Source: Rhodobacterales bacterium UBA3077 (GTDB lineage: Bacteria > Pseudomonadota > Alphaproteobacteria > Rhodobacterales > Rhodobacteraceae). From it: 6,662 nt of DNA. The stretch is from contig DFBP01000031.1 of the NCBI GenBank assembly GCA_002366685.1, forward strand, positions 604 to 7,265, written 5' to 3'. Under the pieces are notes generated by a model. It ran no database searches. It was not told the origin of the DNA and was given only the letters and a program-made list of their open reading frames with translations. The position numbers were made by a program, and so were the translations under genes. Positions 1 through 5,467 of the stretch are shown here, piece after piece (the first letter of the stretch is position 1; each line of letters opens with the position of its first letter).

Positions 1-44
1 AGCACGCGCGCCAAGGCTTCAGCTACAGGGGTTAGCGCCATCAT
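1..44 (-). CDS. moeA: MoeA N-terminus, molybdopterin molybdotransferase (partial, cut by left edge)
   Basis: Only the first 14 codons are in the window, reading MMALTPVAEALARV on the minus strand. The ATG at 44-42 overlaps the moaC stop TGA (43-41) in an ATGA arrangement, and a second ATG follows directly at 41-39, so either could be the start; the overlap implies translational coupling to moaC. The pattern of a short leader followed by VAEALARV resembles the start of MoeA proteins, which insert molybdate into adenylylated molybdopterin in the cytoplasm. In Rhodobacterales moeA commonly follows moaC (recalled, not checked). With so little sequence the identity rests mainly on context; any other gene downstream of moaC remains possible. 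Confidence 0.6.
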   Translation of the reverse strand, partial: MMALTPVAEALARV

Positions 45-517
45 TCAGCCTCGAACAATCCGGATTTGCCGCCATCTTTGAGTACAAGACGGATCTCTGA
101 AATTGTCATGGTTTTATCCACGGCTTTGACCATGTCATAGACCGTGAGTGCCGCGAGGCTCACTGCAGTCAGCGCTTCCATTTCAACTCCGGTCTGGCCG
201 GTGTTTTTTACGGTTGCCTCAATATCAATTCCACATTTTTTGGTGTTGATCTCCAACGCCACTGCAACTTTGGAAAGCGCTAACGGGTGGCACAATGGAA
301 TGAGGTCATGGGTTTTTTTGGCGCCCAAAATACCGGCCAGACGGGCAACCCCCAGCACATCCCCTTTTTTGGCTTTACCTTCGGTAACCAAATTCAGCGT
401 GCTCCGTTGCATGGAGATAAAGCCCTTTGCCACCGCCACACGTGACGTAACAGGCTTTTCAGAAACATCGACCATATGGGCCGCGCCCTCGTCGTCAAAA
501 TGTGTCAGATCAGACAT
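41..517 (-). CDS. moaC: Cyclic pyranopterin monophosphate synthase MoaC
   Basis: MoaC converts the cyclic GTP intermediate made by MoaA (3',8-cyclo-7,8-dihydro-GTP) into cyclic pyranopterin monophosphate, an early cytoplasmic step of molybdenum cofactor synthesis. The 158-residue length fits the family (about 160). Family residues are all visible and fall at the same numbers as in E. coli MoaC: Lys51 in KAKKGDV, His77 in LIPLCHP, Glu112 and Glu114 in TGVEMEA, and Asp128 and Lys131 in YDMVKAVDK. The ATG at 517 directly follows the trpC stop TAG (520-518) with no gap; a Shine-Dalgarno GGAG (527-524) lies inside the end of trpC with a 6-base spacer, which fixes the start. Its stop overlaps the moeA start. 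The gene is thus embedded in the trpGDC operon and should be expressed with it. Nothing looks damaged. Confidence 0.97.
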   Translation of the reverse strand: MSDLTHFDDEGAAHMVDVSEKPVTSRVAVAKGFISMQRSTLNLVTEGKAKKGDVLGVARLAGILGAKKTHDLIPLCHPLALSKVAVALEINTKKCGIDIEATVKNTGQTGVEMEALTAVSLAALTVYDMVKAVDKTMTISEIRLVLKDGGKSGLFEAE

Positions 518-1318
518 CTAGGACTCCATAATCGGGTTTGCGAGCAGGTTCCGCGTGGCGGCTTCTACATCCTGTTGCCGCATCAGGCTTTCGCCAATCA
601 AAAATGCACGGGCCCGGTTTTTGGCCATTTCAGCAAGATCGTCCGGTGTAAACAAACCGGATTCAGAAATGATGATCCGGTCTTGGGGGATCATTTTTGC
701 CAGTTCTTTGGTGGTATCCAGCGAGGTTTCAAAGGTTTTGAGGTTGCGGTTGTTGATCCCCATAAGAGGGGACTTGAGCTTCAAGCCCCGTTCAAGCTCT
801 TCCTGATTATGCGATTCAATCAAAACATCCATGCCCCATTTTTCGGCGGCATCTTCAAGTTCCGTGGCCTGAGCATCCGATAGGCTGGCCATGATTAGCA
901 AAATGCAATCTGCCCCCCAGGCCCGTGCTTGGGCCACCTGATAGGGGTCATACATGAAATCTTTGCGCAGGGCGGGCAGGGTGGTGGCAGACCGTGCGCT
1001 CACAAGAAATTCCGGAGCACCTTGAAAAGAAGGGGTGTCGGTTAAAACCGAAAGGCAGGCAGCCCCCCCTAATTCATAGGCTTTTGCCAAGGCGGCCGGA
1101 TCAAAATCTTCACGGATCAAACCTTTGGAAGGGCTCGCCTTTTTGACTTCTGCAATAAGGGCATAACCGGATTTACTTGCCGTCCGTAAGGCATTTGTAA
1201 AACCCCTTGGTGGACTGGCGCTGCGTGCGCGTTCTTCAATTTCCGAAAGCGGCGTTTCAGCTTTTTGAGCGCTGATTTCTTCCAGCTTGTAAGCTTTAAT
1301 TTTGTCCAGAATATCCAT
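518..1318 (-). CDS. trpC: Indole-3-glycerol phosphate synthase TrpC
   Basis: TrpC closes the ring of carboxyphenylaminodeoxyribulose phosphate to give indole-3-glycerol phosphate, with loss of CO2 and water, in tryptophan synthesis. The 266 residues form a single TIM barrel of normal family length, not fused to TrpF. Visible active-site segments are AEVKKASPSKG (56-66, Glu57 and Lys59), LRKDFMYDPYQV (117-128, with the likely general acid Lys119), IESHN (147-151, with Glu148 the likely general base), GINNRNL (177-183), SESG (208-211) and the phosphate-binding FLIGESLM (229-236). The ATG start is pinned by an in-frame TAA at 1330-1328, only nine bases upstream. No Shine-Dalgarno is visible before it, unlike trpD and moaC. 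It follows trpD after 108 bases that hold two stem-loops, and moaC begins at the base after its stop. Confidence 0.97.
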   Translation of the reverse strand: MDILDKIKAYKLEEISAQKAETPLSEIEERARSASPPRGFTNALRTASKSGYALIAEVKKASPSKGLIREDFDPAALAKAYELGGAACLSVLTDTPSFQGAPEFLVSARSATTLPALRKDFMYDPYQVAQARAWGADCILLIMASLSDAQATELEDAAEKWGMDVLIESHNQEELERGLKLKSPLMGINNRNLKTFETSLDTTKELAKMIPQDRIIISESGLFTPDDLAEMAKNRARAFLIGESLMRQQDVEAATRNLLANPIMES

Positions 1319-1346
1319 GCGGTGGTTTTAGCGTGGTTTATGAGGC

Positions 1347-1370
1347 AAGCGCAATTGTCATTTGCGCCCC
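1347..1370 (-). promoter_or_regulatory. Stem-loop 2 in the trpD-trpC spacer
   Basis: On the minus (transcript) strand GCGCAA (1367-1362) and TTGCGC (1354-1349) form a perfect 6-bp stem around a 7-base loop. Two G-U pairs (1369/1347 and 1368/1348) can extend it. It ends about 28 bases before the trpC ATG and is not followed by a T run, so it is not a terminator. A role in mRNA processing, stability or trpC translation is inference only. Confidence 0.4.
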
Positions 1371-1381
1371 AACCAAGAAAG

Positions 1382-1408
1382 CGCCGTGGCAAAGCTTTAT
1401 AAACGGCG
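1382..1408 (-). promoter_or_regulatory. Stem-loop 1 in the trpD-trpC spacer
   Basis: CGCCGT (1408-1403) and ACGGCG (1387-1382) on the transcript strand form a 6-bp GC-rich stem around a 15-base AT-rich loop containing AAAGCTTT, itself a palindrome. The stem is followed by CTTTCTT, a broken pyrimidine run and only a poor terminator tail. It begins 18 bases after the trpD stop. It could partly terminate or stabilise the upstream mRNA; no function is shown by the sequence alone. Confidence 0.4.
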
Positions 1409-1426
1409 TGACAAAAGGAGTAGCGG

Positions 1427-2443
1427 CTACGCTTTGGAGGTGATCTCGGCGAGCTTGGCAACCGCCGCCCTTGCCTTGCCTGAATCAATGCTTTCGGCCG
1501 CGATTTCTACACCTTCTTTTAAAGAACCCGCCTTTTCAGCGATCACTAGGGCCGCGGCGGCGTTTAACAAAACGGCATCCCGATAGCCGCCTTTTTCGCC
1601 GCCAAGGACCGCTCGAAGAGCGGCACCGTTATACTCAGGTGTTCCACCTGTGATCTCCGCAAAGGGATAAACCGGAAGGCCAGCATCTTCGGGGTGGAGT
1701 TCACCCTGCAAAATCACATCGTTTTCCAGTTTGGCAACTTTAGTGGTGCCGCAAATGGTAATTTCATCGTTGCCGTCAGACCCGTGGACCAGCCACGCGC
1801 GCTCGGAGCCCAAATCCTGCAAGGTTTCGGCCATGTGAACTAGCAAATGTGGCGTAAATACACCCGTGAGCTGGCGTTTTATGCCTGCCGGGTTCGTGAG
1901 CGGGCCAAGAATATTAAAAATCGTGCGCGTGCCGAGTTCTAGCCGTGCGGGCATCACGTGGCGCATGGCGGGGTGATGCATCGGGGCCATCATAAAGCCG
2001 ATATTGGCTTCGGCGAGGGCTTGCTCAACGATTTCCGGAGAAACCATCACATTCACGCCCATCTGGCCCAAAGCATCGGCGGCACCGGAAAGGGACGAAA
2101 TGTTTTTGTTCCCGTGCTTAGCAACAGGAACCCCTGCACCGGCAACGGTAAAAGCTGTAGCTGTAGAGATATTAAGTGTCGCCTTTCCCGTGCCTCCGGT
2201 TCCCACAATATCCATTGCGTTGGCGGGGGCATTGACGGGCGTGCACCGGGCCCGCATGGCGCGGGCCGCAGCCGTGATCTCGACCGGCGCTTCGGAGCGC
2301 GTGCGCAAAACCATCAGGAAACCGGCGATCTGCGAAGGGGTTGCGTTGCCATCCATGATAATATCAAAGGCCGCCTGCGCGTCGGTGCGGGTTAGGGGAC
2401 CATCAATGGCTTTTGCGATTATTGGTTTAATTTGGTCGCTCAT
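1427..2443 (-). CDS. trpD: Anthranilate phosphoribosyltransferase TrpD
   Basis: TrpD transfers the phosphoribosyl group of PRPP to anthranilate, the second committed step of tryptophan synthesis. The 338 residues match the usual length of the free-standing enzyme, without an amidotransferase fusion. Visible family segments are the PRPP-binding loop GTGGTG (81-86), NIST (91-94), KHGN (109-112), SGAAD (119-123), the anthranilate-site stretch RLELGTRTIFNILGPLTNP (167-185) and GSDGNDE (221-227), with the metal-binding Asp226/Glu227 pair intact. The loop normally reads GTGGDG; here Thr85 (codon ACG at 2191-2189) replaces the Asp. The ATG at 2443 overlaps the trpG stop (ATGA), and a strong AAGGAG (2454-2449) sits five bases upstream, so the start is firm and translation is probably coupled to trpG. 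No frameshift or truncation is seen, so the gene appears functional. Confidence 0.97.
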   Translation of the reverse strand: MSDQIKPIIAKAIDGPLTRTDAQAAFDIIMDGNATPSQIAGFLMVLRTRSEAPVEITAAARAMRARCTPVNAPANAMDIVGTGGTGKATLNISTATAFTVAGAGVPVAKHGNKNISSLSGAADALGQMGVNVMVSPEIVEQALAEANIGFMMAPMHHPAMRHVMPARLELGTRTIFNILGPLTNPAGIKRQLTGVFTPHLLVHMAETLQDLGSERAWLVHGSDGNDEITICGTTKVAKLENDVILQGELHPEDAGLPVYPFAEITGGTPEYNGAALRAVLGGEKGGYRDAVLLNAAAALVIAEKAGSLKEGVEIAAESIDSGKARAAVAKLAEITSKA

Positions 2444-3021
2444 GCTGGCTCCTTGGCTAGGTTCAGGAAATTGCGGAGCATTGCGTGGCCATGCTCTGTT
2501 GCGATGGATTCAGGATGAAATTGCACGCCGTGGATCGGCAGGTCACGATGCTGCAAGCCCATTATCGTACCGTCTGCCACTTCTGCGGTAATTTCGAGAC
2601 ATTCAGGCAAGGAGGCTCGCTCAACAGTAAGTGAATGGTACCGTGTTGCCTTAAAGGGGCTTGGCAGGTCGGCAAACACCCCCTTGTTTTTGTGAATGAT
2701 TTCACCGATTTTGCCGTGCACAATCTCGTCGGACCGGACAACCTTGCCACCGAAGGCTTGCCCGATGCTTTGGTGGCCGAGGCAAACTCCCATGAGGGGC
2801 GTGTGGGCCTTGGCAGCCGCCGCGATCAACCCAAGGCAAATGCCTGCTTGATCCGGGTCACACGGCCCGGGCGAAAGAAGAATCGCATCCGGCTTTAGGG
2901 CCATGGCCTCCTCGACGGTCACTTCGTCATTTCGTTTTACCATAACTTCTTCGCCGAGTTCCCCGAAGTAGTGCACCAAATTATAGGTAAAACTGTCGTA
3001 ATTATCTATGAGCAGTAGCAT
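2440..3021 (-). CDS. trpG: Anthranilate synthase component II (glutamine amidotransferase) TrpG
   Basis: TrpG hydrolyses glutamine and passes ammonia to TrpE for anthranilate formation. The 193-residue single-domain class I glutamine amidotransferase has normal length. Visible features are the N-terminal LLLIDNYDSFTYNLV (2-16), the oxyanion-hole segment SPGPCDP (50-56), the nucleophile elbow GVCLGHQ with Cys80 (78-84), and VQFHPES with His169 and Glu171 completing the catalytic triad (166-172). It is the first gene of the trpGDC-moaC-moeA operon and starts 126 bases from the divergent YibQ-like gene, so the operon promoter should lie in that gap. The ATG at 3021 has only a weak purine stretch upstream. 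Many bacteria use one such subunit for both TrpE and PabB (4-amino-4-deoxychorismate synthase). A dual role is possible here but the sequence does not decide it. Confidence 0.96.
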   Translation of the reverse strand: MLLLIDNYDSFTYNLVHYFGELGEEVMVKRNDEVTVEEAMALKPDAILLSPGPCDPDQAGICLGLIAAAAKAHTPLMGVCLGHQSIGQAFGGKVVRSDEIVHGKIGEIIHKNKGVFADLPSPFKATRYHSLTVERASLPECLEITAEVADGTIMGLQHRDLPIHGVQFHPESIATEHGHAMLRNFLNLAKEPA

Positions 3022-3147
3022 CTTGGGTCTTTCGCAAATAATTTACTTATTGGGGGCTTCCAGAGGGGCGCGGTTATGGGTAGTGTATTAACAGTATCGC
3101 AGGGGAAGTAAAATCCCCGTTTGAAAAGGAATACCAAAGGAATATCC
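3022..3147. promoter_or_regulatory. Divergent spacer between trpG and the YibQ-like gene, presumed to hold both promoters
   Basis: This 126-base gap is the only non-coding stretch between two divergent starts, so it should carry the promoters of the trpGDC-moaC-moeA operon (minus) and the YibQ-like gene (plus). AT-rich patches occur at 3036-3051 and 3083-3097. I could not find a well-matched, well-spaced -35/-10 pair in either direction. A short hairpin GGGGA/TCCCC (3102-3106 with 3114-3118, 7-base loop) lies in the presumed leader of the plus-strand gene. No trp leader peptide with tandem Trp codons is apparent. Confidence 0.4.
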
Positions 3148-4338
3148 ATGGCGACGTCAAGCAACTCTGGCGGCGGCTTTTCCATAGGCGTAATTTATGG
3201 ACTGCTCGTCAGCACCACGTTGTATCTAGTACTTTGTTTTCTATTTCCCGTAACTCTAGTCAATGCAACCGCCCAGCAGGGCGAGCCCGCAAACGTGGAT
3301 TCTGCTGCGCCGGTTATAGCCGAGAGCGTAGAGACGCCGCTGGCGCCCGTTGATCCTTCGCAGCCGCTTGCACCTGAGATGCAGGTTGCTTCAATGGTTC
3401 AGCCGGATGTTGGTGAAAACACAAGTATTTCGGTTGGCGGTGCGGGGGATTCCAGCCCGGCCAGTCTGGTAAACCCTCAAATTGAGGGCTCTGTGGCGGC
3501 GCCGGAGCCATCGGTTGAGACCGAAAGTGCTGGCGTGCCCGATATTGGATCGAATACCCCCGGTACTGCCGCGCCTGCTGACCAAAGCGAAGGCCAGCCA
3601 ATCACGACGGCCTCGGTCGAAACTGTTAGTGAACCCGTTGCCGCACCCGAAGTGCTTGCGCAGTCGGCGTCCGGACCAGCGCTTGAAGTTTTTGCGGTTT
3701 CGTTCACCGGTGACACCTCCAAGCCCATGCTGGCTATCGTTCTTGAAGACACGCGGGAAACATCACTTCAACCCTTGTTTGACACTGGTCGGCCGCTCAA
3801 TTTCGCCTTGCCGTCTGATATAGATTCATCGGTATCCGCGCAAAGCATAAGAGAAAGTGGCTACGAAGTTGTGGCAATGCTGCCGAGAGGCATGAGCCCG
3901 ATTGATAAGGTTTCGGATAATGTCACACAGTATTTGCAAAATGTTCCGGTAGCCGTGGCTTTGTTGGATGCGAGAACTTCTGGCATCATGCGAAATCGCG
4001 ATGCGATGAATGAGGTGCTTGATACCACGCAGCCCGCAGGCCTCGGTGTTATTACATTTGCAGGCACCGGCGATCTGGTGGCAAGAGATCAGGCTTCCCG
4101 TGCTGGTGTAGCCTACGGGAATGTGGTTCAGGTTATTGATAAAACACCGGATGTTGATTTGATTTTGCAGGCTCTGGATCGCGCGGCGTTTGATGCACTC
4201 ACCAAAGGGAGTTCTATCGTTTTTGCCCGAACCAAGCCCGAAACCATTGAAGCCATTGTGCGCTGGATGGACGGTGCATTTGCGCAACGATTGCAAATCG
4301 TTCCTGTCAGCGTGGCTATCCAGCGCCCGGCGAATTAG
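3148..4338 (+). CDS. Divergent polysaccharide deacetylase family protein (YibQ-like), membrane-anchored
   Basis: The 396-residue protein has three parts. A hydrophobic segment at about 11-33 follows a short Ser/Gly-rich start and looks like an uncleaved membrane anchor. A long Ala/Pro/Ser/Glu-rich, acidic and probably disordered linker spans about 40-180. A C-terminal domain (about 190-395) resembles the YibQ / divergent polysaccharide deacetylase (NodB-like) fold, with strands such as KPMLAIVLED (192-201), GYEVVAMLPRG (228-238) and VAVALLDARTSG (248-259). The topology suggests a periplasmic domain. The DD and His metal ligands of active deacetylases are not apparent, so it may be catalytically dead; its function is unknown. 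I chose the ATG at 3148 because AGGA (3138-3141) lies six bases upstream; an in-frame TTG at 3121 would add nine residues but lacks a well-placed Shine-Dalgarno. As I recall, yibQ homologues sit near trpE/trpG in other Rhodobacterales. Confidence 0.8.
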   Translation: MATSSNSGGGFSIGVIYGLLVSTTLYLVLCFLFPVTLVNATAQQGEPANVDSAAPVIAESVETPLAPVDPSQPLAPEMQVASMVQPDVGENTSISVGGAGDSSPASLVNPQIEGSVAAPEPSVETESAGVPDIGSNTPGTAAPADQSEGQPITTASVETVSEPVAAPEVLAQSASGPALEVFAVSFTGDTSKPMLAIVLEDTRETSLQPLFDTGRPLNFALPSDIDSSVSAQSIRESGYEVVAMLPRGMSPIDKVSDNVTQYLQNVPVAVALLDARTSGIMRNRDAMNEVLDTTQPAGLGVITFAGTGDLVARDQASRAGVAYGNVVQVIDKTPDVDLILQALDRAAFDALTKGSSIVFARTKPETIEAIVRWMDGAFAQRLQIVPVSVAIQRPAN

Positions 4339-4383
4339 GACTAAGCCGGACGGAGACCTTATGTGATTAGGGAAGCTTAGCGA
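4339..4383. other. Convergent spacer between the YibQ-like and TDT transporter genes
   Basis: The two genes end tail to tail with only 45 bases between stops. The gap holds a 6-bp inverted repeat, CTAAGC (4341-4346) and GCTTAG (4375-4380), with a 28-base loop and no T run on either strand. I see no convincing intrinsic terminator, so termination may be Rho-dependent or the two transcripts may overlap. Confidence 0.35.
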
Positions 4384-5358
4384 TCACGCGGATGCCGCAT
4401 GGGATTTTCGCGCAAGATCACCGGTGACCCATTCCATAACGGTGCGGTAAACCAAATAGAATACGACCGGCGTTGCAACGGCCAACCCTGCGTATGCAGC
4501 GGCTGTGGCGATAAACCCAATTCCCTTTTCTATCGCCATAAGCTGCGTGCTTACAAATGATGCGAGTGGAAAGGTGAACGCCGCAAATACGGGGGTATAG
4601 CCCCCCTTCAGCATCCAGGGCGCGAGCAAAATAAGCCCAATAGCTATAGCGTTCGTAATCCAATAGAAAAAGATAAAGGCGGATTCGTAACCGAGACTAC
4701 CGAAACAAATAGCAAACAAGCAAGCCGGGGCTAAAAAAATCACGGTAGAAGGCCGGAGGGTCTTGGGAATTGGGTCACTTTTGAGCGTAAACAAAATGCC
4801 GATTGTGATGATCACATAAGCTATTAAAGCCGCAAAAACCAATATTTGGCTTTGCCATACATACCCAAGGGGAATACCCGCGATTGGGCCCACAACCGGC
4901 CCGACAAACGTGAGGTATTGAAAAGGGGAAAAGTGCCGGGCTTCCGGTGGATCTTTCCAAATCGCGTATAACACGATGGCGCTTGCGAAGATTTGCATAA
5001 CAACGCCGGTCCACCAAACCAGTGGTACGGATATCCCAAACGGGAGCAGGGCGGCAGCCAGAAGCATCATCGCCATCGCCATAGTCGCAATACCGGCCCG
5101 TGCGGGGGGTGTACGCATATCTTCGAACAAGACCGCAGGGCGCGCGATTAGCTTGGCAATATAGAAACCGAGGAACCAAAGGAAATATCCCGTTGCTGCC
5201 GCGAGCATCAAATTGCTTAGATCTTCAGATGCCCAAGGGAAGATATCAGACGCATGCCGCCAAGCGAGCGCGAGTGATAGAAAACCGAGACATACGGGAA
5301 AAGCAGCGGGCGGGGTTTGCCGCCAAAGAGGGGTTTCAAGTAACAAGTAAGCGTCCAC
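4384..5358 (-). CDS. TDT / SLAC1-TehA family membrane transporter
   Basis: The 324-residue, strongly hydrophobic protein shows about ten membrane helices (near residues 19-34, 46-70, 87-107, 110-133, 148-165, 167-190, 203-222, 226-248, 255-275 and 281-305), the layout of the tellurite-resistance/dicarboxylate transporter (TDT) family, which includes TehA and plant SLAC1 anion channels. FTFPLASF (261-268) falls where those proteins carry the pore-gating Phe in helix 9 (recalled, not aligned). The N-terminal TPLWRQTPPAAFPV is typical of alphaproteobacterial proteins annotated as tellurium resistance. Its substrate cannot be read from sequence; an anion or organic acid is likely. The start is uncertain: GTG at 5358 is the first candidate but has no Shine-Dalgarno, while AAGGTGG (5361-5355) lies eight bases before an in-frame TTG at 5346. 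It follows trpE on the same strand after 84 bases and converges on the YibQ-like gene. Confidence 0.8.
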   Translation of the reverse strand: MDAYLLLETPLWRQTPPAAFPVCLGFLSLALAWRHASDIFPWASEDLSNLMLAAATGYFLWFLGFYIAKLIARPAVLFEDMRTPPARAGIATMAMAMMLLAAALLPFGISVPLVWWTGVVMQIFASAIVLYAIWKDPPEARHFSPFQYLTFVGPVVGPIAGIPLGYVWQSQILVFAALIAYVIITIGILFTLKSDPIPKTLRPSTVIFLAPACLFAICFGSLGYESAFIFFYWITNAIAIGLILLAPWMLKGGYTPVFAAFTFPLASFVSTQLMAIEKGIGFIATAAAYAGLAVATPVVFYLVYRTVMEWVTGDLARKSHAASA

Positions 5359-5435
5359 CTTATGGTTTATATTATTATTACAAACTTTAAGGGAAAAATT
5401 GACTTCAAATCAAGCCCGCTAAAATTATCGCAAGT
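5359..5435 (-). promoter_or_regulatory. AT-rich spacer upstream of the TDT gene, candidate promoter region
   Basis: Between the trpE terminator candidate and the TDT gene lies a markedly AT-rich stretch. On the minus strand it holds TAATAATAATATAAA (5381-5367), including TATAAA, a 5 of 6 match to a -10 box. No good -35 is found 16-18 bases before it. If that -10 were used, transcription would begin very near the GTG. A separate promoter for the TDT gene is plausible, but the exact elements are not determined. Confidence 0.3.
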
Positions 5436-5467
5436 AAAAAAATCAGTTGGAACGGGTAATTCCGAAC
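5436..5467 (-). terminator. Candidate intrinsic terminator at the end of trpE
   Basis: On the minus strand GTT-C-GGAAT (5467-5459) can pair with GTTCC-AAC (5453-5446) around the loop TACCC, giving about 8 bp with one bulged C and one G-U pair. The stop TGA (5445-5443) and then seven T (5442-5436) follow. The stem therefore lies in the last trpE codons and ends three bases before the T run. The stem is modest in GC, so efficiency is uncertain, but it supports trpE ending its own transcript. Confidence 0.45.

Noticed and set aside
1117..1488. 123-codon minus-strand reading frame across the trpC-trpD junction
   Set aside because: Most of it overlaps trpC and trpD in another frame, and its translation shows no recognisable domain; it is a shadow frame.
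3102..3118. GGGGA/TCCCC hairpin as a terminator or riboswitch
   Set aside because: Only 5 bp, no T run and no wider structure; too short to claim a function.
3121..3147. TTG start at 3121 for the YibQ-like gene
   Set aside because: No Shine-Dalgarno at proper spacing, whereas the ATG at 3148 has AGGA six bases upstream and leaves a normal anchor sequence.
3022..3147. trp attenuator or leader peptide before trpG
   Set aside because: No small reading frame with tandem Trp codons and no terminator/antiterminator pair is visible; a leader, if any, is more likely upstream of trpE outside the window.
4384..5358. Naming the transporter gene tehA or calling it a tellurite resistance determinant
   Set aside because: The fold supports the TDT family only; the substrate and any tellurite phenotype cannot be read from the sequence.
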